NCBI RefSeq assembly: GCF_018687095.1
Contig: NZ_CP061286.1
Span: 1,749,221 to 1,813,220 of the forward strand
Reading direction: 5' to 3'
Length of the DNA: 64,000 nucleotides
Origin: Polynucleobacter sp. MWH-UH25E
Lineage (GTDB): Bacteria; Pseudomonadota; Gammaproteobacteria; Burkholderiales; Burkholderiaceae
How positions within the stretch are numbered: position 1 is the stretch's first letter; each line of letters begins with the position of its first letter. The position numbers and the translations under genes were made by a program. This document shows, one piece after another, positions 9,377 to 18,289 of the stretch. The notes beneath the pieces are model-generated. The model worked only from the letters and a program-made list of their open reading frames with translations. It was not told the DNA's origin and searched no databases.

Positions 9377-10288
9377 TTAATGTGCCTGCGAAATAAGTCG
9401 TTTTGGATGCAAGACCCCGGAACGCCAATCGGCAGTTCCAATAAAGTTGTGTGGTGCAGCAGTGGCACGATAAATCCGCACCAATGCTTCGATAGACGGC
9501 AAATTAAGTGGCACACGTTGCCCCATCTCCAAGCGCTTTGCTTGCTGCTCATCCACTGTTAGGTGGGGCAAGGTCTGCAAAAGCGCATCAACTGGAAGAA
9601 TGTAGTTGGAGCTATCGTGTACAGCCTGCTGTATCGACTCCATCGTAAATGAATGCTCTAAGCTTAAGTGACCCACTTCTGTTCTTCGTAAGCCAACCAA
9701 ATGGGCGCCACAACCTAAGGCGTCTCCTAAGTCTTCAGCTAAAACACGAATGTAAGTACCCTTGCTGCAAGTCACCTCCAAAGTTGCTTGAGGCCAGGCA
9801 ATATCAGTCCAACGAATTTTATGGATAACGATATCGCGCGGGGTACGCTCAAGTTCAACCCCAGCACGTGCGTATTCATATAGAGGTTTGCCGTCACGCT
9901 TTAATGCAGAGTACATTGGGGGCACTTGTGAAATAGCTCCAGTAAATTTTGGCAATAAAGCATCAAGCGCCTTCTGAAGATCGGTTTGGTTTTCAAAAAC
10001 GGGCAATGGCAATTCTTCGATCACCAAGCCTTCCGCATCGCCTGTATCGGTACGGGAGCCAAATTTGACTTGAGCAACATAAGTCTTATCTGCCTCAAGT
10101 AAATCTTGTGAATATTTAGTGGCTTCGCCCAAACATATAGGGAGTAAGCCCGTTGCCATCGGATCTAAAGTGCCAGTATGACCTGCTTTCTCTGCATTGA
10201 ATGCACGCTTAACAGCGGTGACTGCACCCTGAGAACTCATTCCTGCTGGTTTATCAAGCAAAACCACTCCGTCAATCCGTGTGGACAT
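9377..10288 (-). CDS. truB: tRNA pseudouridine(55) synthase TruB
   Basis: Seen: about 303 aa from ATG 10288 (MSTRIDGVVLLDKP). The catalytic motif GHTGTLDPMATGLLP carries the nucleophilic Asp near residue 44, and the C-terminal part resembles a PUA-like domain. Known: makes pseudouridine 55 in the T-loop of elongator tRNAs. I prefer the 10288 start because it follows the rbfA stop by one base; an in-frame ATG at 10303 would overlap rbfA and adds only MRILN. Part of the rimP-nusA-infB-rbfA-truB operon, as in most proteobacteria. Confidence 0.95.
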   Translation of the reverse strand: MSTRIDGVVLLDKPAGMSSQGAVTAVKRAFNAEKAGHTGTLDPMATGLLPICLGEATKYSQDLLEADKTYVAQVKFGSRTDTGDAEGLVIEELPLPVFENQTDLQKALDALLPKFTGAISQVPPMYSALKRDGKPLYEYARAGVELERTPRDIVIHKIRWTDIAWPQATLEVTCSKGTYIRVLAEDLGDALGCGAHLVGLRRTEVGHLSLEHSFTMESIQQAVHDSSNYILPVDALLQTLPHLTVDEQQAKRLEMGQRVPLNLPSIEALVRIYRATAAPHNFIGTADWRSGVLHPKRLISQAH

Positions 10289-10289
10289 A

Positions 10290-10658
10290 TTAAGGATTCT
10301 CATCCTGATGATCGCTTTCTACTGCCTTATCGATCAATCTAGACATTTCAATGCCATGCTCAACTGAGTTGTCATAGTGGAAATGCAAAGTCGGCACGGT
10401 ATGAATATGCAAACGCTTGAATAACAAGGAATGTAAGTAGCCTGCCTTTTCTTGCAGTGCATTTAAAGCGTGCTCAGGCTCTGCACCCAATACCGTAAAA
10501 AACACTTTGGCATGAGCCAAATCTGGAGAGAGCTCAACACTTTGTAAAGTGATTAGACCCAAACTGGAACTACGTAACTCGCGAGGAATAAGCTCGGCCA
10601 GGTCTCGCTGAATTTGATCGGCGAGACGCTGGTTACGATGCGGACTTGTCTTGTGCAT
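10290..10658 (-). CDS. rbfA: 30S ribosome-binding factor RbfA
   Basis: Seen: 122 aa, the usual length. The sequence starts with RNQRLADQIQRDLAELI and contains VELSPDLAHAKVFFTVLG, typical of the KH-like RbfA fold. Known: assists late 16S rRNA maturation and cold adaptation by binding near helix 1. It lies 12 bases downstream of infB and one base upstream of the preferred truB start, so tight co-translation is likely. Confidence 0.95.
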   Translation of the reverse strand: MHKTSPHRNQRLADQIQRDLAELIPRELRSSSLGLITLQSVELSPDLAHAKVFFTVLGAEPEHALNALQEKAGYLHSLLFKRLHIHTVPTLHFHYDNSVEHGIEMSRLIDKAVESDHQDENP

Positions 10659-10670
10659 ATCGACTACAAC

Positions 10671-13430
10671 TTACAGAGAACGAGCAACTTCGGTTACTTC
10701 AAATACTTCGAGTTGATCACCTTCTTTAATATCGTTATAGCCTTTTAATGACAGACCGCACTCAACGCCGGCGCGAACTTCTTTTGCGTCATCTTTAAAG
10801 CGTTTAAGAGAATCCAATTCACCAGACCAGATAACCACGTTGTCACGCAAGAGGCGGACACTTGATGTACGTTTAACAACGCCGTCAACCACTAAGCAAC
10901 CCGCAATCGCGCCAACTTTAGATACCAAGAAGACTTGACGAATCTCCACCAAGCCGGTGATTTCCTCTTTCTTATCTGGAGTCAACATGCCGCTCAGGGC
11001 GAGTTTCACTTCGTCTACCGCGTCATAAATAATGTTGTGATAACGAATATCCACACCATTGTTTTCAGCTAGCTTACGAGCAGCAGCATCAGCGCGGGAG
11101 TTAAAGCCAATGATGACAGCTTTAGAAGCAACCGCCAAGTTCACGTCAGTCTCAGTAATGCCGCCTACAGCAGCGTGAACAATCTGCACCTTCACTTCTG
11201 GTGTTGATAGTTTCATTAAAGACTGAGCCAGAGCTTCTTGAGAGCCTTGTACATCCGCCTTGATGATCAAAGGCAACAACTTCGCCTCAATCGCGCCCTC
11301 ACCCATGTTTTCCATCATGGTCTCGAGTTTGACCGCTTGTTGTTTTGCCAACTTCACATCGCGGAACTTGCCTTGACGGAAGAGTGCAATCTCACGAGCC
11401 TTACGCTCATCTGGAACAACTTGAACAGTCTCGCCAGCGGCAGGCACTTCTGCCAAACCTTGAATCTCCACCGGAATGGAAGGGCCAGCTTCATTACATG
11501 GCTTGCCGTTTTCGTCCAACATTGCACGAACACGACCAAAGGTAGAACCAGCCAATAACATATCGCCGCGCTTGAGCGTACCTGACTGGACTAGTACAGT
11601 TGCCACAGCACCCTTACCTTTATCCAATCTTGCTTCAATCACGAGGCCTTGAGCAGGCGCATCTTTAGGAGCCTTGAGTTCTAAGATTTCTGCTTGTAAG
11701 AGAACGTTCTCTAACAATGCATCAATACCTTCGCCTGATTTTGCAGAAACAGGAACAAATGGCACATCGCCACCGTATTCCTCTGGAACTACTTGCTCGG
11801 CAACTAATTCTGTTTTTACACGCTCAGGATTGGCTTCAGGTTTATCAATCTTATTAATCGCAACAACCAATGGCACACCACCAGCGATTGCATGGTGAAT
11901 CGCTTCCTTGGTTTGCGGCATCACACCGTCATCAGCCGCAACTACCAGAATCACAATATCAGTAGCCTTCGCACCACGAGCACGCATTGCGGTAAACGCT
12001 TCGTGACCCGGAGTATCAAGGAAAGTAATCATGCCTCGCGGTGTTTCCACGTGGTATGCGCCAATGTGCTGAGTAATACCGCCTGCTTCGCCAGAGGCAA
12101 CTTTTGCAGTGCGAATCTTATCGAGCAAAGAAGTCTTACCGTGGTCAACGTGACCCATCACCGTGACCACTGGTGGGCGCGGCAATAGCTCAGCATCATG
12201 GCCTTCAGCGCCAAGATCCAAGTCTGGATCATCCAACTTCGCAGCATGAGCACGGTGACCCATTTCTTCGACGATGATCATCGCCGTATCTTGATCAAGT
12301 ACCTGGTTAATGGTGACCATTTGGCCCATACCCATTAACAACTTAATCACTTCAGCACTTTTCACTGCCATTGCATGAGCTAGCTCGGCAACAGTAATCG
12401 TTTCCGGAACGTTTACATCGCGCACGATAGGCTCGGTAGGAACCTGGAAATTGGTATCCACGTTTGCTTCTGCGATTTGACGTTGCTTCTTGCGAGCTCC
12501 GCCAGTTCGCCATCCACCAACGCCACCAGAAGTATCACCACGAGTCTTGAGGCCACCGCCAGGCTTTTTGGCGCCCTCTTCTTGCCAGGTTGATGATGTT
12601 TCAGAAGACTTAATCGTCTTACCACCCACCTTAGCTGGTTTTTTCTTATCTTCAGCACCTTCTGCTTTTGCAGGTTTATGCAAAGTGCCTTTTTTCGCTT
12701 CTTCAGCAGCAACTTCACTTGGTGCTTTTAAAACGCGTGCTGGCGCACTCATCATGTCGCGAATTGCCAAAGCTTCCGCCTCAGCGGCAGCACGTCGAGC
12801 ACGAAGATCGGCTAACTCTTTCTCTTTAGCGGCAGCTAATTCTTTTGCCGCCTTATCTGCTTGCGCTTTTTTCTCAGCTGCAGCATCAGATGCTTCTTTT
12901 GTTGCTTGCTCTTCTTTTTCTGCTGGAGTCACCACTTCTTTTTGACGCGCCTCTTCAGCGGCTTTCATTTCAGCTTCTTGACGAGCTAACAACTCAGCTT
13001 GACGGGTTGCTTCCGCTGCACGCTTCTCCAACTCTTCTTCTGACAGAATTGGTTTAGCTGGTGCAGCTGTAGCAGCCTTCGCTGGCTTTGCAGTTTCAGC
13101 GGTAGGAGCTGGAGCTGAAGCCTCATCACCACGTTTTACCAAGACTCGCTTTTTACGAACCTCAACTTGTACGGTGCGAGTACGCCCGGCGGAATCCGCC
13201 TGACGAATCTCAGAGCTCTCACGCTTGATCAAGGTGATCTTTTTACGAGCACCTGTCTCAGCGTTGCCATGCGCTTTTTGCAAATATTCGAGTAAGGCAG
13301 TTTTGTCCTTATCGGTAATGCTCTCGTCCTCAGAACCTTTTTCGATCCCAGCTGCCTTTAATTGCTCTAAGAGGTCAGCTGAGGTTCTTTTCAGTTCCTT
13401 AGCGAGTACTTTTACTGTTGTTGTTGCCAT
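10671..13430 (-). CDS. infB: Translation initiation factor IF-2
   Basis: Seen: 919 aa. The N-terminal half has an IF2_N domain (VKVLAKELKRTSADLLEQL), a long Ala/Glu/Lys-rich linker at about residues 100-330 with heptad-like repeats, then a second IF2_N-like segment. The GTPase domain starts with GHVDHGKTSLLDKIR near residue 423, with DTPGHEAF and NKID, followed by the C-terminal domains that bind fMet-tRNA. A GAGGAAG ribosome site precedes the ATG. Known: brings initiator tRNA to the 30S P-site and promotes subunit joining. Internal starts, as known in E. coli, cannot be judged here. Confidence 0.98.
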   Translation of the reverse strand: MATTTVKVLAKELKRTSADLLEQLKAAGIEKGSEDESITDKDKTALLEYLQKAHGNAETGARKKITLIKRESSEIRQADSAGRTRTVQVEVRKKRVLVKRGDEASAPAPTAETAKPAKAATAAPAKPILSEEELEKRAAEATRQAELLARQEAEMKAAEEARQKEVVTPAEKEEQATKEASDAAAEKKAQADKAAKELAAAKEKELADLRARRAAAEAEALAIRDMMSAPARVLKAPSEVAAEEAKKGTLHKPAKAEGAEDKKKPAKVGGKTIKSSETSSTWQEEGAKKPGGGLKTRGDTSGGVGGWRTGGARKKQRQIAEANVDTNFQVPTEPIVRDVNVPETITVAELAHAMAVKSAEVIKLLMGMGQMVTINQVLDQDTAMIIVEEMGHRAHAAKLDDPDLDLGAEGHDAELLPRPPVVTVMGHVDHGKTSLLDKIRTAKVASGEAGGITQHIGAYHVETPRGMITFLDTPGHEAFTAMRARGAKATDIVILVVAADDGVMPQTKEAIHHAIAGGVPLVVAINKIDKPEANPERVKTELVAEQVVPEEYGGDVPFVPVSAKSGEGIDALLENVLLQAEILELKAPKDAPAQGLVIEARLDKGKGAVATVLVQSGTLKRGDMLLAGSTFGRVRAMLDENGKPCNEAGPSIPVEIQGLAEVPAAGETVQVVPDERKAREIALFRQGKFRDVKLAKQQAVKLETMMENMGEGAIEAKLLPLIIKADVQGSQEALAQSLMKLSTPEVKVQIVHAAVGGITETDVNLAVASKAVIIGFNSRADAAARKLAENNGVDIRYHNIIYDAVDEVKLALSGMLTPDKKEEITGLVEIRQVFLVSKVGAIAGCLVVDGVVKRTSSVRLLRDNVVIWSGELDSLKRFKDDAKEVRAGVECGLSLKGYNDIKEGDQLEVFEVTEVARSL

Positions 13431-13443
13431 GTACTACTTCCTC

Positions 13444-14925
13444 TCATGAAGTAAACCAATGTTCGCGCGCTTTCATGATGAGCGTTTTCGCAGTTTCTTC
13501 GTCAATTTGTGTTGCCTCAACTAGCTCATCAACAGCCAGTTCAGCGAGGTCATCACGGGTGTGCACTTGATTGTCGGCAAGCTTAGCGATCAATTCGGGA
13601 GTCATGCCTTCCAATGAGCGCAGATCTTGAGACACTTCGCCAATACGCTCTTCTTTCGCCAATTCCATCGTTAACAAGGAATCGCGAGCGCGGGTACGCA
13701 ACTCATTTACAGTGTCTTCATCGAACGAATCGATTTCTAACATTTCAGATAGCGGCACATAAGCCACTTCTTCTAATGTATTGAAACCTTCCTCGATCAA
13801 GATATCAGCCACTTCTTGATCAACGTCCAACTTATCCATAAACAACTGACGTACAGATGAGGCTTCTTTTTCCGTCTTCTCTGCAGACTCTTCAGGAGTC
13901 ATGATGTTGATCTGCCAGCCAGTCAAATCGCTCGCCAAACGAACGTTTTGACCGCTACGGCCAATCGCGATTGCCAAATTCTCTTCGTCAACTACTACAT
14001 CCATCGCGTGACGCTCTTCATCAACCACGATAGAAGATACTTGCGCTGGAGCCAAAGCACCAATTACAAATTGCGCTGGATCTTCTGACCACAGAACGAT
14101 ATCTACTGCTTCGCCAGCAACTTCGTTGCGCACCGCAGTAACACGAGTACCACGAACACCTACGCAAGTACCAATTGGATCGATACGCTTGTCATAAGTG
14201 ATGACAGCAATCTTCGCGCGTACGCCTGGATCGCGTGCAGCACCTTTAATCTCGAGAAGGCCCTGCTCCATCTCTGGAACCTCGTTCTCGAATAATTTAA
14301 TCAAGAACTCTGGGCAAGTACGAGAAAGTTCAATTTGCGGACCACGTGCTTCACGATCTACTTTCAAGATGTATGCACGTACACGATCGCCAGAACGCAA
14401 GTTCTCTTTTGGAATCATTTGGTCGCGACGTAGCAATGCTTCTACACGACCTGATTCAATAATCAAACCATTTTTGTCAGCACGCTTAACAGTACCCGTC
14501 ATGACTTTCTCGCCACGCTCGAGGTAATCGTTCAAAATTTGCTCGCGCTCAGCATCACGGATGCGTTGCAAAATAACTTGCTTAGCAGCTTGGGCGCCAA
14601 TACGTCCGAAAGCTAAGGATTCGATCTGCTCTTCAATGTAGTCACCTACTTCGATGTCAGCGATTTGCTCTTTAGCCTCGAATTGCAAGATTTCCTTATC
14701 AGGCTCTTGTAGACCAGCTTCATCTGGCACTACCAACCAGCGACGGAAGGTTTCATATTCACCTGAATCACGATCGATCGATACGCGAATATCCACATCT
14801 TCGGTTGCATAACGTTTCTTTGTGGCTGATGCCAACGCCATCTCAAGCGCCTCAAACACAATTGCTTGATCAACGTTCTTTTCACGCGCTAGCGCGTCTG
14901 CCAACATGAGAACTTCTCGGCTCAT
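13444..14925 (-). CDS. nusA: Transcription termination/antitermination factor NusA
   Basis: Seen: 493 aa, the full-length proteobacterial form. NusA N-domain, S1 domain (GTVKRADKNGLIIESGRVEALL, about 140-200), two KH domains (IGTCVGVRGTRVTAV and AIAIGRSGQNVRLASDL), and two C-terminal acidic AR1/AR2-type repeats ending KAREHWFTS. Known: binds RNA polymerase and nascent RNA, affecting pausing, termination and antitermination. The ATG overlaps the rimP stop by four bases (ATGA), so the two are translationally coupled. Given the terminator in the leader of this operon, NusA could regulate its own transcription. Confidence 0.98.
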   Translation of the reverse strand: MSREVLMLADALAREKNVDQAIVFEALEMALASATKKRYATEDVDIRVSIDRDSGEYETFRRWLVVPDEAGLQEPDKEILQFEAKEQIADIEVGDYIEEQIESLAFGRIGAQAAKQVILQRIRDAEREQILNDYLERGEKVMTGTVKRADKNGLIIESGRVEALLRRDQMIPKENLRSGDRVRAYILKVDREARGPQIELSRTCPEFLIKLFENEVPEMEQGLLEIKGAARDPGVRAKIAVITYDKRIDPIGTCVGVRGTRVTAVRNEVAGEAVDIVLWSEDPAQFVIGALAPAQVSSIVVDEERHAMDVVVDEENLAIAIGRSGQNVRLASDLTGWQINIMTPEESAEKTEKEASSVRQLFMDKLDVDQEVADILIEEGFNTLEEVAYVPLSEMLEIDSFDEDTVNELRTRARDSLLTMELAKEERIGEVSQDLRSLEGMTPELIAKLADNQVHTRDDLAELAVDELVEATQIDEETAKTLIMKAREHWFTS

Positions 14926-15413
14926 GACTTTCTTCCTTTGAAATCAATAACAGGGACCAACCGAGTCTTATCGACCTCGGCTAAAGAAAACTCCAATTGA
15001 GACGGCTGACCATCAGCTGCCTCGAACACCAAACCAAATTTCGCATCAGGCGAATCCAACTCGCCACTCAGCAAACCTTGCAACACACCACGAAAATTTT
15101 TACGGTTGCCTACAGCAACGCGTAACTTCAAATCTACTTCCATGCCAGCGAAACGCTCAAAATCCGCAGCACTCTTCACCGGACGATCCAAACCTGGAGA
15201 AGAGATTTCCAAGCGCTCGTAAGGAATGTTTTCAACGGGCAAGGTGTAGCTCAGTTGATGGCTCACCTTTTCACAATCCATCACCGTGATCAATCGTTCG
15301 TAGTCAGGGTTTTCAATTGTGACGCGCAGCAGTCCACCGGCTTCACGCTCGATATCCACCAGCGTATAACCCAGGTTTTCCAACTCTGCAGCAATGATCT
15401 GCTGATCTCTCAC
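14922..15413 (-). CDS. rimP: Ribosome maturation factor RimP
   Basis: Seen: 163 aa. GTG start at 15413 with a strong AAGGGAAG ribosome site. The sequence includes LENLGYTLVDIE and EISSPGLDRPVKSAADFERFAG, the hallmark RimP segment. Known: required for 30S subunit maturation. First gene of the rimP-nusA-infB-rbfA-truB operon, preceded by a roughly 130-base leader with three hairpins, the last being a terminator that ends 24 bases before the start codon. Confidence 0.96.
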   Translation of the reverse strand: MRDQQIIAAELENLGYTLVDIEREAGGLLRVTIENPDYERLITVMDCEKVSHQLSYTLPVENIPYERLEISSPGLDRPVKSAADFERFAGMEVDLKLRVAVGNRKNFRGVLQGLLSGELDSPDAKFGLVFEAADGQPSQLEFSLAEVDKTRLVPVIDFKGRKS

Positions 15414-15436
15414 AACTTCCCTTCAAACTAAAACGG

Positions 15437-15463
15437 CAAAAAAAAATGGGCTTCAAAGCCCAT
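15437..15463 (-). terminator. Intrinsic terminator/attenuator immediately before rimP
   Basis: On the minus strand ATGGGCTT TG AAGCCCAT forms a perfect stem followed by nine consecutive Ts. It lies downstream of the rluB stop (15598) and of a promoter-like sequence at 15552-15580, so it can end rluB read-through and can also attenuate rimP transcription. Confidence 0.85.
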
Positions 15464-15546
15464 ATTCTCGAAATTCAGAACAGGCCGACTTACGTTGATC
15501 GCAACATCAGTCGGTAACAACACTTGCAACTATTTGTGTTGCAAGA
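15464..15546 (-). promoter_or_regulatory. Structured rimP leader: two hairpins upstream of the attenuator
   Basis: In mRNA orientation the leader first contains CTTGCAAC-ACAAATA-GTTGCAAG (15523-15545, a perfect 8-bp stem). It then has CCGACT...AGTCGG enclosing GTTG-CGAT-CAAC (15485-15514), and then the terminator hairpin. A rimP leader motif with a terminator has been described in Pseudomonas-group gammaproteobacteria; this could be a betaproteobacterial counterpart. The mechanism is inferred, not shown. Confidence 0.6.
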
Positions 15547-15551
15547 CCCAA

Positions 15552-15580
15552 ATTGTAGCGGATTTTTGAAGGGATTTCTA
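15552..15580 (-). promoter_or_regulatory. Candidate sigma-70 promoter of the rimP operon
   Basis: On the minus strand TAGAAA (15575-15580) and TACAAT (15552-15557) are 17 bases apart; TACAAT matches the -10 consensus at 5 of 6 and TAGAAA the -35 at 4 of 6. It lies just downstream of rluB and would start transcription near 15545, at the base of the first leader hairpin. Confidence 0.55.
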
Positions 15581-15597
15581 GGGAAAACTGTTAAAAA

Positions 15598-17355
15598 TCA
15601 GAAGCTTTCGCCAGGATTTCGAGGCTTTCTAGGCCCTTTATGAAAGGGTATTTTACCTTTTGGCGCACCCCTTTTAGGGCTGTTACCTGGATTTTGGGGG
15701 TTTCCAGTGACAAAAGCGGATTGGCCGTGATGCACCTTTTTGCCTTTATTTCGACCTTGGCCATTACCACCCTGGCCGCCTTGACCGGGTCTGCCACCCT
15801 GAGTACGACCTCGGAATGGCCCGCGTCCATCTCCAGAGCCACCAGATTTAGCATTCTTGCCCTGATGGGTCATGCCATGGTGGCCACTAGCCAAAGTTAA
15901 GGCATCGCGTGAGCCCCAATAAGAAACTGAGGTTTGCATTGGATCAGGCTGGAAATCTGCACCCTCAGGATTACGGCTTTGACCACCTGAGTTGGGATTG
16001 CGGCCCTTATCTTGAGGTTGTGGCATTTTTAGGCCGGCAGACTTCATCAAGTTATAGATACCACCAGCCTCTACCTCTTCCCACTTGCCGCGACGTAAGC
16101 GAGGCGGCAATAAGAACATACCGTAACGAGTTCGAATCAAGCGAGAAACAGTATGACCCACCGCCTCAAACATACGACGCACTTCACGATTGCGACCCTC
16201 AGTCAATGCAACGTGATACCAACGATTGGCGCCATCGCCACCACCCATTGATAAGCGCAAAAATCGTGCTTGCCCATCGTCAAGCTTGATACCGCTCTTC
16301 AGTTGCGCAGTATTGTCCTGACTCAATTCACCCAAGATACGTACAGCGTACTCACGCTCAACTCCATAACGTGGGTGCATTAAACGATTTGCTAATTCAC
16401 CAGAAGTTGTAAATAACAACAAGCCTTCTGTATTAAAGTCTAAGCGCCCTACCGCAATCCAACGGCCTTGGCGAGGCTTTGGCAAACGATCAAATACGGT
16501 TGGACGACCCTCAGGATCTGACTGACTGACGATTTCACCAGCAGGCTTGTGATACAAAATCACGCGCGGCGGTTTTGTCTGAATCTTGCGATGAACTTGT
16601 TTGCCATTAATGCGCACTTGATCTGTTGGCCCAATGCGTTGTCCGATATGCGCAGGCAAACCATTGACTGACACACGACCCTGAATAATCAAATCTTCCA
16701 TGTCGCGGCGTGAGCCCATGCCAGCATCAGCTAGCACCTTGTGTAACTTAACCGTATCTTCGTCTTCTGCTTCGTCGTCCAATCCATCAAGATCAGACCA
16801 AACTTCATCACGTAAGCTCAAAGGCAATTCGTCAATATTGGCAAATTGCAAACTACTCATCTCTTCTTCTGTAGGCGCATCAGAGTCTTCATCCTCGCGC
16901 GAACGTTGTGCGCGCTGAGCGCGACGCTCTGCTCCGGTCTGATGCGAGATTTCAATCTCGTTCAAACCTTCGGGATTCTTTACCTCCACTACCTCTGGCG
17001 CATCTAATGCTGCATCAAATTCACCAGACACTACGGAAGCGAATAAGGCCTCTGCTTCTGCTGGATTAGGGGCGAACTTAGAACCTTGATTACCGGCACC
17101 TTCCCGTGGACCGTTTTGTTGATCTCCTTCACGACCATCACGACGCTGTTTATCTTTATTGAATGGGCGCTTCTTGTTAAAAGGGTGCTTACCCGTTCCT
17201 GCGCGTCGCGGATGACGTGGGCCCCGGTCTTCACGCGAGCTGCGCTCACCATTCTCCGATTGATCAATACCTGCCTGTGAGGGCTGATGATCGGTATGGT
17301 TTGAAGCTGCTGCGGGAACTGCTGAGGTTGAATCGTTTTCGTTAGAACTTGTCAT
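15598..17355 (-). CDS. rluB: 23S rRNA pseudouridine synthase RluB-type with long disordered ends
   Basis: Seen: 585 aa, much longer than E. coli RluB. A polar N-terminal extension of about 195 residues, rich in Asn/Gln/Arg and Asp/Glu, comes first. An S4 domain (VKLHKVLADAGMGSRRDMED, about 205-265) and the catalytic domain (VGRLDFNTEGLLLF, Asp near residue 303) follow. The last 150 or so residues are Gly/Arg/Gln/Asn-rich, including GGRPGQGGQGGNGQG and a PKG/PR-rich end. Known: RluB modifies U2605 of 23S rRNA. Long low-complexity tails are common in Burkholderiales homologues. Starts 6 bases after scpB, so one transcript is likely. Confidence 0.9.
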   Translation of the reverse strand: MTSSNENDSTSAVPAAASNHTDHQPSQAGIDQSENGERSSREDRGPRHPRRAGTGKHPFNKKRPFNKDKQRRDGREGDQQNGPREGAGNQGSKFAPNPAEAEALFASVVSGEFDAALDAPEVVEVKNPEGLNEIEISHQTGAERRAQRAQRSREDEDSDAPTEEEMSSLQFANIDELPLSLRDEVWSDLDGLDDEAEDEDTVKLHKVLADAGMGSRRDMEDLIIQGRVSVNGLPAHIGQRIGPTDQVRINGKQVHRKIQTKPPRVILYHKPAGEIVSQSDPEGRPTVFDRLPKPRQGRWIAVGRLDFNTEGLLLFTTSGELANRLMHPRYGVEREYAVRILGELSQDNTAQLKSGIKLDDGQARFLRLSMGGGDGANRWYHVALTEGRNREVRRMFEAVGHTVSRLIRTRYGMFLLPPRLRRGKWEEVEAGGIYNLMKSAGLKMPQPQDKGRNPNSGGQSRNPEGADFQPDPMQTSVSYWGSRDALTLASGHHGMTHQGKNAKSGGSGDGRGPFRGRTQGGRPGQGGQGGNGQGRNKGKKVHHGQSAFVTGNPQNPGNSPKRGAPKGKIPFHKGPRKPRNPGESF

Positions 17356-17361
17356 TACAAA

Positions 17362-18105
17362 TTATTTTGTTTCGTCTGCTTGCTCGTCAGACTCAGGGGT
17401 GATTGATTCTGTAGTTTCTTCAGTAGCTTCTTCTGTCACTTCTGGAGTTGTTTCTTCTGCTGCATCTTCTACAGCCTCTTCACCGGCTTCTGAGCTTTCA
17501 GCAACAATAGCTTCTTCGATGACTACCGTCTCTACTGTTGCGCTTGGATCAAACTCAATGACTGCTTGGCCCAACTGTTCAGCAGCGGCCATTGGCGCAG
17601 CGTCCTCCAAGACTGGCAAGCTTTGTAAGTTGGTGAGACTCAAATCATCTAAAAATTGTTTAGTGGTGGCGTATAAGCCGGGGCGACCAACAGTGTCTTT
17701 ATGACCAATCACCTCTACCCAGCCACGGTCTTCCAATTGCTTCATTACGTTGCTGCTAACAGCAACGCCACGAATCTCTTCAATCTCGCCACGGGTTACT
17801 GGTTGACGGTAAGCAATAATTGCCAAGGTTTCCAGCACGGCACGTGAGTACTTAGGTGGCTTCTCTGGTGTAAGGCGATCTAAATACTCGCGCATAGACA
17901 AACGACTTTGGAAGCGCCAGCCAGTAGCGATATGCACCAGCTCCATACCCTTGTCATCCCAAGCGCGTTGTAACTCCACGAGCGCCTCATCAATATCTGC
18001 CGTAGTGATGTCTTCTACAAATAGACGTGACAGGTCAGCTACAGTGAGTGGCTCTTGTGCACACAGAAGAGCTGTTTCGATAACGCGCTTGTTATGATCG
18101 TCCAT
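17362..18105 (-). CDS. scpB: Segregation and condensation protein ScpB
   Basis: Seen: 247 aa. Winged-helix ScpB core at about residues 1-175 (ETALLCAQEPLTVADLSRLF; LETLAIIAYRQPVTRGEIEEIRG), then an acidic tail of roughly 70 residues rich in Glu, Thr and Ala. Known: ScpB with ScpA and SMC forms the bacterial condensin complex. The scpA gene is not in this window. The first gene of the scpB-rluB unit; its upstream region is shared with the divergent patatin-like gene. The acidic tail is odd but occurs in related bacteria. Confidence 0.92.
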   Translation of the reverse strand: MDDHNKRVIETALLCAQEPLTVADLSRLFVEDITTADIDEALVELQRAWDDKGMELVHIATGWRFQSRLSMREYLDRLTPEKPPKYSRAVLETLAIIAYRQPVTRGEIEEIRGVAVSSNVMKQLEDRGWVEVIGHKDTVGRPGLYATTKQFLDDLSLTNLQSLPVLEDAAPMAAAEQLGQAVIEFDPSATVETVVIEEAIVAESSEAGEEAVEDAAEETTPEVTEEATEETTESITPESDEQADETK

Positions 18106-18289
18106 AAAAATTGGGCTATCAGGAATATCCTGAGTAGACTCTTGTAAATGTATTTCAGTAATGAGTTGGGTGTTTTCTAGCGACTACGGACAATCCATCT
18201 GATTTCTAGTTTGGGAATTGCCCGCGCTGCACGAAGTCTTTTTCGTTCACCGTGGACCCATTATAAGGTAGGCTCAATACAATAGCCAA

